Assembly: GCA_943330745.2 (NCBI GenBank)
Contig: CALQIX020000030.1
Location: 1 to 40,813 of the forward strand
Reading direction: 5' to 3'
From: Lishizhenia tianjinensis
GTDB lineage: Bacteria > Bacteroidota > Bacteroidia > Flavobacteriales_D > Crocinitomicaceae
DNA: 40,813 bases
Every line of letters starts with the position of its first letter. Within the stretch, counting starts at the first letter, position 1. Under the pieces are notes generated by a model that saw only the letters and a program-made list of their open reading frames with translations, was not told where the DNA came from and ran no database searches. Shown piece after piece: positions 1 through 9,084 of the stretch. A program made the position numbers and the translations under genes.

Positions 1-1
1 A

Positions 2-3000
2 GCTGGTACAGAAATAGCTACGAGCGGAGGAAATTATACGATTACAGGTGTGTCTAATGGTTCATATACAATTACAATCACGGATTTAAATGGATGTACT
101 ACCACAACCACAAGTACAATAACGCAACCCGTTTCCTTAACCGCGAGCGCAACAAATACGGCTGCTCTGTGTAACGGAAGTGCTGATGGTACAATAACGG
201 TGATATCCACAAATGGAACTCCGGCATACAACGTGAGTTGGGCGGGACCAGTAAATGGTGATCCAGCAGGCACAGAAATAGGAACAAGTGGAGGTAATTA
301 CACAATTACGGGAGCTTCATCCGGAACTTACACGGTAACTGTGACAGATTTGAATGGCTGTACGGCCACGACCACATCAACAATTACTGAGCCTGTTGTA
401 TTAACTGCTACAGCGACCAATACCTCAGTTTTGTGTAATGGAGGAACTACGGGGAGTGTTTCAGCTACTGCAACAGATGGTACAGCACCTTACAACATGA
501 GTTGGGCAGGACCGGTTACAGGAGACCCCGCAGGAACAGAAATAGCTTTGTCGGGCGGAAATTACTCCGTAAATAATGCGCCAGCAGGCTTATATACCAT
601 AACCATCACGGATGCGAATGGCTGTGTAACAACAACAACAACAACAATAATAGAACCCGTACTTTTAACAGCCACATCAGCAAATACTGGCGCATTGTGC
701 AATGGTAGTTCTGATGGAACTGTAACTGGAACAGCAACCGGAGGGACTTCTCCTTACGATATGAGTTGGATAGGACCAAACACGGGTAATCCAGCAGGTA
801 CTGAAATTAATGCAGACGGAGGTTCATATACCGTGAATGGTGCACCTGCGGGAGCCTATACCTTGACAATGACTGATGCCAATGGTTGTACTGCAACGGC
901 TACAACAAACGTAGCTCAACCTTTACCAATTGTGGTTTCATCTGTAATTACTCCACCCTTGTGCAACGGAGCAACCAATGGTGAGTTAAACATCAATGTC
1001 ATAGGCGGTTTTCCGGGTTATAATGTTTCATGGGTTGGTCCAATTTCTGATAATCCAGCTGGGATTGAGATAGTCAACAACGGAGGTTTCTATCAAATCA
1101 ACAATCTGAGTGCTGGAACCTACACGGTGGTTGCCACAGATGTTAATGGGTGCACAGATTCAATTGTTAGTACATTAATTCCTCCTCCCTCTTTATCATT
1201 TACTGCCGTAGTTTCTAACATAAGTTGTAATGGAGGAGTTGGTTCTATTTTAGTGACTGCTTCCAATGGTACACCAGGGTATGACGTATCTTGGGTTGGC
1301 CCTATTACCTCTAATCCTGTTGGGACTGAAATTAACGTAAGTGGTGGAACATATACTATCACTGCTCTTACTGCCGGAAATTATCAAATTACTGTCACGG
1401 ATCAAAATGGATGTTTTGATAGTTCAAGTGTTACTTTGTTAGAACCAACTTTAATTCAATCAACTAGTATAGAAACATCAACCTTATGTCAGAATTCCAA
1501 TGATGGATCTACTCAAGTTACAGTATCTGGTGGTGTTTCACCTTATAATTTATCATTGACTGGTAGTGTATCACTTAATCCAATTGGAAATGAAATAACT
1601 GTTTCAGGTGGAAATTATACTTTTAGTAACTTGGCTGCAGGAAATTATACGGTTACTGTTTTAGATGCCAATAACTGTTCATCAACCCTAGCAATAACAA
1701 TACTTGCAGGTAATATTTTACCTGTGATTACGCTTGTAGGAGATACAATTTGTACGGGTCAATCTGCAACATTAAATGCAAGTGCAACTCCCGTTGGTGG
1801 AACGTTCTTATGGGGTAATGGGACATCTAATTCATCAATAACAATATCACCAATTGTAACTACTCAATATGCTGTATTATACAATTACAGCGGTTGTATG
1901 TCTCAGCTCACTGTTTCTGTTGTGGTAAATCCAATTCCTACTGTTTCTGTTGCTAATGCTACAATTTGCGAAGGTCAATCTGCCACTCTTTCTGCGGCAT
2001 CCATGCAACCTATTGGCGGGACATTTCTATGGTCGACAGGTGCAACAACATCAACAATTTCAGTTTCACCACAAAATACTACAAATTACACCTTGGTTTA
2101 TACGTTGAATGGATGTTCAAGTCCATCTGCTTCAACAACAGTGTCTGTTAACCCTATTCCACAATTAACTATTAATAATGGAACAATTTGCGAAGGAGAT
2201 TCAGTTATATTAACAGCAAATCCAAATTTACCAGGGGGTACTATTTTGTGGACTCCAAATGGAGAAACAACAAATTCAATAACAGCAAATCCCTTAGTAA
2301 CATCAACCTATTCAGCCGTTTATACCCTAAATGGTTGCCCAAGCAGCTCATTTTCAACAAATGTTACAGTAAATCCAATTCCTGTGGTTTCCTTTGATGC
2401 CGACCTCTTACAAGGCTGCGCGCCACTACCTAGTAATTTTTGGAATAGTTCTGCGAATGCAAATCAGTCAACGAATACCCAATGGTTTATCGAAGGAAAC
2501 CCCGTGGCAGTTGGAGACTCAACCCCACTTTTGTTTTCCAATGCTGGTTGCTACGATATAACGCTTGAAATGACGGTGAATGGGTGCCTTGGATCACAAA
2601 CATCTTCAAACTTTGTGTGTGTTGAAGGAATTCCAGTTGCTAGTTTTTCTGCGGATATTAATTACTTTACTGAGCCAACTCAAAATGCTACTTTTACAAA
2701 TAATTCCGTGGGTGCTACAACGTATTTTTGGAATACAGGGGATGGCAACACGTACACAACCGAAAATGTATCGCATCTCTTTAACAATACAGGAAATGGA
2801 TACACGATTTGGTTAACGGCAATGTCAGACTTAGGTTGTGTCGATAGCACTTCAATAAATATTCCTTTCATGGATGAAATTGTTTATTTTATTCCTAACT
2901 CATTTACCCCTGATGGGGATGAATTTAACAATATTTTCACTCCTGTTTTTACTGCGGGCATAGATTATCACACGTATGAAATGACTATTTTTAATCGATG

Positions 3001-3169
3001 GGGAGAAATTGTATTTGAAACACAAGATCCTCTAATTGGTTGGGATGGGTCTTATGGAAATCAAGGATTAGATGTTCAACTTGGTGTATATACCTATAAA
3101 ATCTCCTTTAAAACACCTCAATTTGATGATCGACGAGAAATTTTAGGTCATGTAAATGTGGTTCGCTAA
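2..3169 (+). CDS. SprB-repeat T9SS cargo adhesin (5' truncated by window edge)
   Basis: The reading frame is open to the left edge, and the first visible codons already belong to a repeat (AGTEI...GGNYTITG), so the true start lies outside. About 1055 residues are visible. Residues 1-570 hold six full repeats plus a partial one, about 82-85 residues each, with a conserved LCNG...SW.GP...PAGTEI...GG.Y.I...AG.YT.T.TD.NGC pattern typical of SprB repeats. Three Ig-like repeats follow (ICEGQSATL...G.FLWS.G), then two PKD-like stretches. From residue about 961 to the end is a C-terminal domain with PNSFTPDGDEFNN, FNRWGEIVFE, WDGSYGN and GVYTYKI, the hallmark of T9SS type B ('gliding motility-associated') sorting domains. 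Expected role: a surface-anchored or secreted adhesin exported by T9SS. The specific ligand is unknown. Confidence 0.93.
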   Translation, partial: AGTEIATSGGNYTITGVSNGSYTITITDLNGCTTTTTSTITQPVSLTASATNTAALCNGSADGTITVISTNGTPAYNVSWAGPVNGDPAGTEIGTSGGNYTITGASSGTYTVTVTDLNGCTATTTSTITEPVVLTATATNTSVLCNGGTTGSVSATATDGTAPYNMSWAGPVTGDPAGTEIALSGGNYSVNNAPAGLYTITITDANGCVTTTTTTIIEPVLLTATSANTGALCNGSSDGTVTGTATGGTSPYDMSWIGPNTGNPAGTEINADGGSYTVNGAPAGAYTLTMTDANGCTATATTNVAQPLPIVVSSVITPPLCNGATNGELNINVIGGFPGYNVSWVGPISDNPAGIEIVNNGGFYQINNLSAGTYTVVATDVNGCTDSIVSTLIPPPSLSFTAVVSNISCNGGVGSILVTASNGTPGYDVSWVGPITSNPVGTEINVSGGTYTITALTAGNYQITVTDQNGCFDSSSVTLLEPTLIQSTSIETSTLCQNSNDGSTQVTVSGGVSPYNLSLTGSVSLNPIGNEITVSGGNYTFSNLAAGNYTVTVLDANNCSSTLAITILAGNILPVITLVGDTICTGQSATLNASATPVGGTFLWGNGTSNSSITISPIVTTQYAVLYNYSGCMSQLTVSVVVNPIPTVSVANATICEGQSATLSAASMQPIGGTFLWSTGATTSTISVSPQNTTNYTLVYTLNGCSSPSASTTVSVNPIPQLTINNGTICEGDSVILTANPNLPGGTILWTPNGETTNSITANPLVTSTYSAVYTLNGCPSSSFSTNVTVNPIPVVSFDADLLQGCAPLPSNFWNSSANANQSTNTQWFIEGNPVAVGDSTPLLFSNAGCYDITLEMTVNGCLGSQTSSNFVCVEGIPVASFSADINYFTEPTQNATFTNNSVGATTYFWNTGDGNTYTTENVSHLFNNTGNGYTIWLTAMSDLGCVDSTSINIPFMDEIVYFIPNSFTPDGDEFNNIFTPVFTAGIDYHTYEMTIFNRWGEIVFETQDPLIGWDGSYGNQGLDVQLGVYTYKISFKTPQFDDRREILGHVNVVR

Positions 3170-3190
3170 AATGCTACTCTAGTTGAAATA

Positions 3191-3218
3191 AAAAACCCCT
3201 GATGATTCAGGGGTTTTT
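3191..3218. terminator. Bidirectional intrinsic terminator between adhesin and tRNA-Cys
   Basis: A perfect 12-bp inverted repeat, AAAAACCCCTGA (3191-3202) and TCAGGGGTTTTT (3207-3218), flanks a 4-nt loop. On the plus strand the stem ends in TTTTT. On the minus strand it is followed by six T (A-run 3190-3195). It can therefore end both the adhesin mRNA and the oppositely oriented tRNA-Cys transcript. Its right-most base, 3218, is also the final A of the tRNA's encoded CCA. Confidence 0.9.
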
Positions 3219-3291
3219 GGAGGTCTCGTCCGGATTCGAACCGGAGTAGACGGTTTTGCAGACCGGTGCCTAACCGCTCGGCCACGAGACC
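3218..3291 (-). tRNA. tRNA-Cys (GCA), CCA encoded
   Basis: On the minus strand the sequence begins GGTCTCG and its 3' acceptor half is CGAGACC, a perfect 7-bp stem. The anticodon loop CTGCAAA gives anticodon GCA (Cys). The T-arm is CCGG-TTCGAAT-CCGG. The discriminator base is U, as expected for tRNA-Cys, and CCA is genome-encoded at 3220-3218. Length is 74 nt including CCA. Confidence 0.96.
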
Positions 3292-3308
3292 GTTTCTTTC
3301 TGAGATGG

Positions 3309-3316
3309 CAAAAGTA
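3309..3316 (-). promoter_or_regulatory. Bacteroidota -7 element for tRNA-Cys
   Basis: The minus strand reads TACTTTTG, a perfect match to the Bacteroidota TAnnTTTG -7 box, 17 nt upstream of the tRNA 5' end. No good -33 TTTG at the usual spacing was found, so this is a moderate call. Confidence 0.5.
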
Positions 3317-3360
3317 ACAAAAATCAATCTATTTTTTATCTTTTCAATAAAAAAATAGAA

Positions 3361-4404
3361 TTAATCACCTTCCCCCTCTCTTCTATACACGGCAACCTCA
3401 GGATCTAATTCTTCACCATCTAACAAAAACGTGGTGAATTCATTTGATAAAAGAGGTGCAATCATGTATCCCTTAGTACCTAATCCATTAAAAACATAAT
3501 TCCCTTTATATTTTGAATGTTCCCCTATAAAGGGCCTGCGGTCAATTGTTGTAGGTCTAATTCCAGCCTCGTGTCCAGTAATTTGTGGTTTGTCATCTAT
3601 TAAAACAGCTAAATTTTCTAAAATAAGATTTTTTCCTTCTTCTGTGATTGAACAATCTTGTGCTTCCCATTCATAGGTTGAGCCAATTTTAAATTGATTA
3701 TCACCTACCGGCAAAACAAAGCACTTTCTATTTAACGATTCATCTTCAGGAATCAAATTGGATTTTACAGTAAGTACTTGACCTTTTGTTGGACTTATAG
3801 CTAAATTCTTGAATAATGGATTGTTTTTCACTTCGTATCCTTCACAAAAAATAACGTGAGAATATGAACTGTCTTTGTATTTTTTTTCAGTAGCATTAAA
3901 AAAAGTATGGTTAAATGGTTCAGTTTTCCAAGTTCCAAGCTGTTCGATAAGTAGTTTCCCTGCGGCCATAAAGGTTAATGAGTCTACCCAAAAACAGTTA
4001 TCCACTCGCGCCGATCCAAATGGACAAGGAACCAGGTTATATTCGTTATCTTGGATAGATATTTTGTTTAGATAGTGTTGATAATCCGTTCTTTCTTGTT
4101 TCTTTTCCCAATCGTTCCGTTCTTGTACAGATGAAAAAACGCGTCTAATTACCAAAGGATTGAAAAAATGGGTGGATGTTTTAATTTCTAAGTCACGGTA
4201 AAATTTTTCCAGATATGGAATAAAATCGTCTGCCCTCCATGATTTCGTTGTGCGTCGAAAAACAATTGGGTTAATTAAACCGGTCGCAACTGAAGTTGAT
4301 TTATTTTCTCCTTGATCCATAACAGTAACGGAACATCCACGATTCAATAAATGAACAGCAATGCTAATTCCTGCAATACCTCCGCCAATTATCAGTGCTT
4401 TCAT
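3361..4404 (-). CDS. FAD-dependent oxidoreductase, DAO (D-amino-acid oxidase) family
   Basis: 347 residues. The N-terminus is a dinucleotide-binding Rossmann motif, IIGGGIAGISIAVHLLNRG (residues 5-23), with an acidic residue (MDQ) at the end of beta-2, as in FAD-binding enzymes. The C-terminus has GIRPTTIDRRPFIGE and NGLGTKGYMIAPLLS, the conserved tail of the DAO/ThiO-like family. Substrate cannot be read from sequence; candidates are amino acids, glycine (ThiO) or another amine. Its start codon overlaps the stop of comF by 4 bp (ATGA), so the two are translationally coupled, an arrangement common in Flavobacteriia. No signal peptide, so cytoplasmic. Confidence 0.88.
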   Translation of the reverse strand: MKALIIGGGIAGISIAVHLLNRGCSVTVMDQGENKSTSVATGLINPIVFRRTTKSWRADDFIPYLEKFYRDLEIKTSTHFFNPLVIRRVFSSVQERNDWEKKQERTDYQHYLNKISIQDNEYNLVPCPFGSARVDNCFWVDSLTFMAAGKLLIEQLGTWKTEPFNHTFFNATEKKYKDSSYSHVIFCEGYEVKNNPLFKNLAISPTKGQVLTVKSNLIPEDESLNRKCFVLPVGDNQFKIGSTYEWEAQDCSITEEGKNLILENLAVLIDDKPQITGHEAGIRPTTIDRRPFIGEHSKYKGNYVFNGLGTKGYMIAPLLSNEFTTFLLDGEELDPEVAVYRREGEGD

Positions 4405-5108
4405 TTGGTTAATGCTAGGGTAATTAAACTAATTTTTATGTCCTTGTTTTGTTTTAAAATAGCCTTGGTAAGATGTTCTAAAGTTGCTCCAGTTGTCAAT
4501 ACGTCATCCACTATTGCGATATGTTTGTAGGATTCAACTGATTTTTCTGCCTGAAATATTTGACTACTATTCATCCAACGTTCTACCATAGATTTTCTTG
4601 TTTGGCTTTCAGTATGCTTGGTTTTGATGGTCAATTTTGTTAAAACAGGGATATGAATTTTGTTAGCAATTCCGTGTGAAAGAATTTCAGCTTGGTTATA
4701 GCCTCTCGTAAATTTCTTTTTGGGGTGTATTGGAACTGGAATGAGTGCATCAATAGTCGCAAAACGATTACTTTTTTCGATGTTCAGGCCAATAATTTCA
4801 CCCAGGTAAATCCCTATTTTATAGTTGTTTTGATATTTCAAGGCATGTAACATGGTTTGAGAAACTGTTTTTTCTTTGAAGTACATCAATGCATAGGACG
4901 ATTCAATAGGAATTCTACCCCAAAAAAGTTTATCCATTTCATTTGGGCCGTTCAAATTTTCGAAAAAAGTATAGGGAATGTCACTTCTACAAAAATTACA
5001 AACATGACTTTCATTTTCAATTAATTCACTCGCGCAGTGAAGGCATTTTTCGGGAAAAATTAAATGATTAAAATCCCTAAATAATGAATAAAATTTTTTA
5101 AATATCAT
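4401..5108 (-). CDS. comF: ComF family phosphoribosyltransferase-like protein
   Basis: 235 residues. The N-terminal zinc-ribbon-like Cys set is CLHC (about 20-23) and CNFC (about 37-40). A type I phosphoribosyltransferase PRPP loop, IAIVDDVLTTGATL, lies near residues 197-210. Length and order match ComF/GntX proteins, which in other bacteria take part in DNA uptake (ComF) or gluconate metabolism. The Bacteroidota role is not established. The start is preceded by an A/G-rich stretch (AAAAGGAAAA). It is first in a two-gene unit with the FAD oxidoreductase. Confidence 0.9.
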   Translation of the reverse strand: MIFKKFYSLFRDFNHLIFPEKCLHCASELIENESHVCNFCRSDIPYTFFENLNGPNEMDKLFWGRIPIESSYALMYFKEKTVSQTMLHALKYQNNYKIGIYLGEIIGLNIEKSNRFATIDALIPVPIHPKKKFTRGYNQAEILSHGIANKIHIPVLTKLTIKTKHTESQTRKSMVERWMNSSQIFQAEKSVESYKHIAIVDDVLTTGATLEHLTKAILKQNKDIKISLITLALTK

Positions 5109-5252
5109 TTTTCCTTTTACTGTTATTGATTCATGCCTATTTGAACATTTTTATGTTTATAACATGGTTAAAAAAGATTGCTTAATTTTTCAAACTTACT
5201 TAATTTAGATGACAATTCAACAGGTTTTTAACGTAAAATCAGGTAGTTGAAA

Positions 5253-5444
5253 ATGAAAAAAAAAATATTGTGTCAAGCGACAGTTTTAGTGTGAATATCT
5301 TTCCTTTTTATGTTGATAAACGCACAATCCTTGTCTGTTTCTACGTTTCCGTTTTGCTTTGTTAATAACATTGGAAAATTGTTAATTTTTTTAATTGCGA
5401 AACGTCAGAATTTTGACAAATTTTGTAAGCCCTCATCAACGTAA
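5253..5444 (+). pseudogene. Possible broken small secreted-peptide gene (in-frame TGA)
   Basis: An ATG at 5253 reads MKKKILCQATVLV and then TGA (5292-5294). The same frame continues ISFLFMLINAQS... for about 49 more codons to TAA at 5442-5444. Joined across the stop, the first 26 codons look like a classic Bacteroidota signal peptide: a KKK start, a hydrophobic core and a NAQ|S cleavage site. The rest (TFPFCFVNN...) resembles nothing I recognise. It may be the degraded start of a lost secreted protein, or chance in AT-rich DNA. This lies in the 479-bp gap between comF and nrdB, which otherwise shows only AT-rich DNA and a TGTC-N4-GACA inverted repeat at 5272-5283. Confidence 0.27.
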
Positions 5445-5542
5445 AGTAATGTTTTAATAAAAACTTCCATCACTGAGAAAGGGAAACATATAACTTACTG
5501 ATAAACAAATAGCTGATACATTTTTAATGTCGTCAACAAGGA

Positions 5543-5550
5543 TAGTTTTC
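5543..5550 (+). promoter_or_regulatory. Candidate -7 element of the nrdBA operon
   Basis: TAGTTTTC matches the TAnnTTTG box at 7 of 8 positions, 37 nt upstream of the nrdB ATG. No clear -33 partner and no convincing pair of NrdR boxes were seen, so nrd regulation cannot be read from the sequence. Confidence 0.33.
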
Positions 5551-5587
5551 GCTACTTGAAAAGAAAATAGAAAAATAAAAATTATAA

Positions 5588-6565
5588 ATGGCACACATTG
5601 AACCAATTTTAGAAGAGAATAAGAACCGATTTGTTCTGTTTCCGATTCAGCATGACGACATTTGGAGTTTTTATAAACGTGCCGAAGCAAGTTTCTGGAC
5701 CGCTGAGGAAATAGATTTATCACCCGATTTAATCGATTGGGAAAATAAATTAACAGATGACGAAAGACATTTTGTTAAACATGTCCTTGCTTTTTTTGCA
5801 GCATCTGATGGGATTGTAAACGAAAATCTGGCTGAAAATTTCTTGTCTGAAGTTCAGTACACAGAGGCCAAATTTTTCTATGGATTTCAAATAGCAATTG
5901 AGAATATTCATTCTGAAACTTATTCTTTGTTAATTGATACTTACATTAAAGACACGAAAGAAAAGAATCATTTATTTAACGCCATGGACACATTGGATTG
6001 TGTTAAAAGAAAGGCTGAATGGGCGTTAAGGTGGATTGACAAAGGTTCATACGCAGAACGATTAGTTGCATTTGCCGCCGTTGAAGGAATATTTTTTTCA
6101 GGCTCATTTTGTTCCATCTTTTGGTTGAAAAAAAGAGGTTTAATGCCTGGATTAACTTTCTCAAATGAATTAATATCTCGTGATGAAGGGCTGCATTGTG
6201 ATTTTGCTTGTCTATTATACAACAATCATTTGGTGAATAAATTATCAAAAGAAGAGGTTAAAAATATAATAACTGATGCAGTTGAAATAGAAAAAGAGTT
6301 TGTAACGGATGCTTTACCTGTTCGCTTGATTGGAATGAATTGTGATTTGATGAGTCAATATATTGAATTTGTTGCCGATCGATTGTTGGTTGAGTTAGGA
6401 AATGATAAAGTTTATAATGCAACTAATCCGTTTGATTTTATGGATATGATTTCAATTCAAGGGAAAACAAACTTTTTTGAAAAAAGAGTGGGTGAATACC
6501 AAAAAGCTGGTGTGTTGTCTGGTGGAACAGATAATCATACGTTTTCAATGGACGAAGATTTTTAA
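5588..6565 (+). CDS. nrdB: Class Ia ribonucleoside-diphosphate reductase, beta subunit
   Basis: 325 residues. It houses the diiron-tyrosyl radical used with NrdA to make dNDPs. D74 ([10 protein letters not shown]), E105 and H108 plus Y112 in the E-N-I-H-S-E-T-Y motif give three first-sphere iron ligands and the radical tyrosine in the E-x2-H-x3-Y spacing. A second ligand set lies in [14 protein letters not shown] and [15 protein letters not shown]. The C-terminal tail ends SMDEDF, the acidic-aromatic peptide that docks on NrdA. The sequence is strikingly close to eukaryotic R2 over [17 protein letters not shown] and [29 protein letters not shown]. nrdA follows 22 bp downstream in the same direction. 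Confidence 0.98.
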   Translation: MAHIEPILEENKNRFVLFPIQHDDIWSFYKRAEASFWTAEEIDLSPDLIDWENKLTDDERHFVKHVLAFFAASDGIVNENLAENFLSEVQYTEAKFFYGFQIAIENIHSETYSLLIDTYIKDTKEKNHLFNAMDTLDCVKRKAEWALRWIDKGSYAERLVAFAAVEGIFFSGSFCSIFWLKKRGLMPGLTFSNELISRDEGLHCDFACLLYNNHLVNKLSKEEVKNIITDAVEIEKEFVTDALPVRLIGMNCDLMSQYIEFVADRLLVELGNDKVYNATNPFDFMDMISIQGKTNFFEKRVGEYQKAGVLSGGTDNHTFSMDEDF

Positions 6566-6587
6566 TAACGATTTTATATAGAGTTAG

Positions 6588-8963
6588 ATGTACGTAGTAA
6601 AAAGAGATGGAAGAAAAGAGGCTGTAAAATTTGATAAGATTACAGCGAGAGTGATAAAATTATGTTACGGTTTAGATCCGTTGGTTTCAGCAGAAGCTGT
6701 CGCAATGAAGGTTATCGAAGGTATATATGATGGCGTTTCTACAACTGATTTGGATAATTTGGCTGCAGAAGTAGCTGCCGCAAAAACAATTGATCATCCT
6801 GATTATGCGTTGTTAGCATCTCGTATTGCAGTTTCTAATCTGCATAAAGAGACTAAGAAAACATTCTCTGATGTAATGCAAGATTTACATAATTATATCG
6901 ATCCCAAAACAGGTCAACAAGCGTCCTTGCTTGCGGATGATGTTTATGAGATTGTAATGAACAATAAAGATGTATTGGATTCTAGTATTATTTATGATCG
7001 TGATTTCCGTTATGATTATTTTGGTTTCAAAACATTGACACGTTCGTACTTAATGAAATTGAACGGTGAAATAGCAGAACGTCCACAGCAAATGTTAATG
7101 CGGGTTTCGATTGGTATTCATAAAAATGATATTCAAGAAGCAATTAAAACGTATAATTTAATGTCTGAAGGATGGTTTACTCACGCTACACCTACCTTAT
7201 TTAATTCAGGAACTCCAAAACCGCAAATGTCTTCTTGCTTTTTGTTAACAATGAAAAGTGACAGCATTTCAGGTATTTATGATACACTAAAATCCTCAGC
7301 TCAAATTTCTCAATCTGCGGGAGGAATTGGTTTGGCTATTCACGACATTCGTGCAACAGGCTCCTATATTAAGGGAACAAACGGAACTTCAAACGGTATT
7401 GTCCCAATGCTTCGCGTTTTCAATGACACTGCACGTTACGTGGACCAAGGTGGTGGCAAACGAAAAGGTTCTTTTGCTATTTATATTGAGCCTTGGCATG
7501 CAGATGTTTTTGATTTCTTGGACCTTAAAAAAAATCACGGGAAAGAAGAACAACGAGCAAGAGATTTATTTTATGCACTTTGGATTCCTGATTTATTCAT
7601 GAAACGAGTGAAAGAAAATGGTGATTGGACCTTGATGTGTCCTCATGAATGTCCTGGGCTTTCTGATACACATAGCCAAGAATTTGAAGCCCTTTACATG
7701 CGTTATGAAAAGGAAGGAAAAGGAAGAAAAACGATTAAAGCGCAAGATTTATGGTTCAAAATACTTGAATCTCAAATCGAAACGGGAACACCTTATATGT
7801 TGTATAAAGATGCAGCAAATTCCAAATCAAATCAGCAAAATCTAGGTACAATCAAATCTTCTAATTTGTGCACGGAGATAATTGAGTACACAGCTCCTGA
7901 CGAAATAGCGGTTTGTAATTTGGCTTCGTTGGCACTTCCTAAATACATTACTGAAGACGGCACTTTTGATCACGATAAATTGTTTGAAGTCACCTATCAA
8001 GCAACGGTTAATTTGAATAAAATAATTGATGAGAATTTTTATCCAGTTGAAGAAGCTAAGAAGTCGAATTTTAGGCACCGACCAATTGGATTGGGAGTTC
8101 AAGGCCTTGCAGACGCTTTCATTTTATTGAAATATCCATTTGAATCAGATGAAGCCCGAAAATTGAATGCTGAAATTTTCGAAACTATTTATTATGCCTC
8201 AATGACGGCATCTAAAGATTTGGCAAAGGTTAGTGGCGCATACGAAACATTTGAGGGGTCTCCTGTATCGAAAGGTGTCTTCCAATTTGACATGTGGAAT
8301 GTTACTCCTAGTTCTCGTTGGGAATGGGATGTTTTGAAAGAAGAAGTTAAAACGTATGGTGTTAGAAACTCATTATTGTTAGCTCCAATGCCAACTGCTT
8401 CTACAGCGCAAATACTAGGAAATAATGAATGTTTTGAACCCTATACATCAAATATTTACACTCGTCGCGTTCTTTCAGGTGAATTTATTATAGTAAATAA
8501 ACATTTGTTGAAAGATTTAGTGAAAGCAGGATTGTGGAACAAAGATATGCGCCAAAAAATCATGGCCTCAAACGGTTCAATTCAAAATATTACTGAAATT
8601 CCACAAAATCTAAAAGATTTATATAAAACTGCTTGGGAAATATCTCAAAAGGCAATCATTGATCTTGCGGCGGATCGCGGAGCATATATTTGTCAATCAC
8701 AATCATTGAATATTTTCATGGAAAATGCCAATTTCGGTAAGCTAACTTCTATGCATTTCTATGGTTGGGAAAAAGGATTGAAAACGGGTATGTATTATTT
8801 AAGAACAAAAGCTGCAACGGATGCAATTAAATTTACAGTTGATAAAAGTGTAGTAGAAGAAACTGCAGCTCAAGCCTTGTCTGCTCATTTAATAGAGGAA
8901 CAACAAGCTGCAATAGCATGTTCTTTGGATAATCCGGATTCATGTGAAATGTGTTCTGGGTAG
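6588..8963 (+). CDS. nrdA: Class Ia ribonucleoside-diphosphate reductase, alpha subunit
   Basis: 791 residues. An N-terminal ATP-cone (residues 1-90, starting [16 protein letters not shown]) provides allosteric activity control by ATP/dATP. In the catalytic barrel, N426-L-C428-T-E430 carries the thiyl cysteine and its partners, and C217 (MSSCFL) with C443 (AVCNLAS) form the reducing disulfide pair. The radical-transfer tyrosines are in GMYYLR near residue 740. The extreme C-terminus has the shuttle cysteines (SCEMCSG), re-reduced by thioredoxin or glutaredoxin. It forms an operon with nrdB and is followed by a strong terminator. Confidence 0.98.
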   Translation: MYVVKRDGRKEAVKFDKITARVIKLCYGLDPLVSAEAVAMKVIEGIYDGVSTTDLDNLAAEVAAAKTIDHPDYALLASRIAVSNLHKETKKTFSDVMQDLHNYIDPKTGQQASLLADDVYEIVMNNKDVLDSSIIYDRDFRYDYFGFKTLTRSYLMKLNGEIAERPQQMLMRVSIGIHKNDIQEAIKTYNLMSEGWFTHATPTLFNSGTPKPQMSSCFLLTMKSDSISGIYDTLKSSAQISQSAGGIGLAIHDIRATGSYIKGTNGTSNGIVPMLRVFNDTARYVDQGGGKRKGSFAIYIEPWHADVFDFLDLKKNHGKEEQRARDLFYALWIPDLFMKRVKENGDWTLMCPHECPGLSDTHSQEFEALYMRYEKEGKGRKTIKAQDLWFKILESQIETGTPYMLYKDAANSKSNQQNLGTIKSSNLCTEIIEYTAPDEIAVCNLASLALPKYITEDGTFDHDKLFEVTYQATVNLNKIIDENFYPVEEAKKSNFRHRPIGLGVQGLADAFILLKYPFESDEARKLNAEIFETIYYASMTASKDLAKVSGAYETFEGSPVSKGVFQFDMWNVTPSSRWEWDVLKEEVKTYGVRNSLLLAPMPTASTAQILGNNECFEPYTSNIYTRRVLSGEFIIVNKHLLKDLVKAGLWNKDMRQKIMASNGSIQNITEIPQNLKDLYKTAWEISQKAIIDLAADRGAYICQSQSLNIFMENANFGKLTSMHFYGWEKGLKTGMYYLRTKAATDAIKFTVDKSVVEETAAQALSAHLIEEQQAAIACSLDNPDSCEMCSG

Positions 8964-8987
8964 AAATTTTTTAAAAATTATATCTTA

Positions 8988-9019
8988 AGAGGTTTTCCAA
9001 AAGAAAGCCTCTTTTTTTT
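8988..9019 (+). terminator. Intrinsic terminator of nrdBA
   Basis: The stem AGAGGTTTTC (8988-8997) pairs with GAAAGCCTCT (9003-9012) over a 5-nt CAAAA loop, with one G-U pair, and is followed by eight T (9012-9019). It lies 25 nt after the nrdA stop. Confidence 0.9.
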
Positions 9020-9053
9020 ATATTTATAATTTTTATCGATAATAATAAATTTT

Positions 9054-9061
9054 TATATTTG
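9054..9061 (+). promoter_or_regulatory. -7 element for the secreted protease gene
   Basis: TATATTTG is a perfect TAnnTTTG box, 23 nt upstream of the ATG, implying a short leader. The upstream -33 region is AT-only and has no clear TTTG. Confidence 0.5.
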
Positions 9062-9084
9062 TTGCCTAAACGAAATTCTTAACT

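Noticed and set aside
5109..5587. NrdR boxes or a riboswitch upstream of nrdB
   Set aside because: No paired 16-bp NrdR-like palindromes and no recognisable riboswitch core were found by eye.
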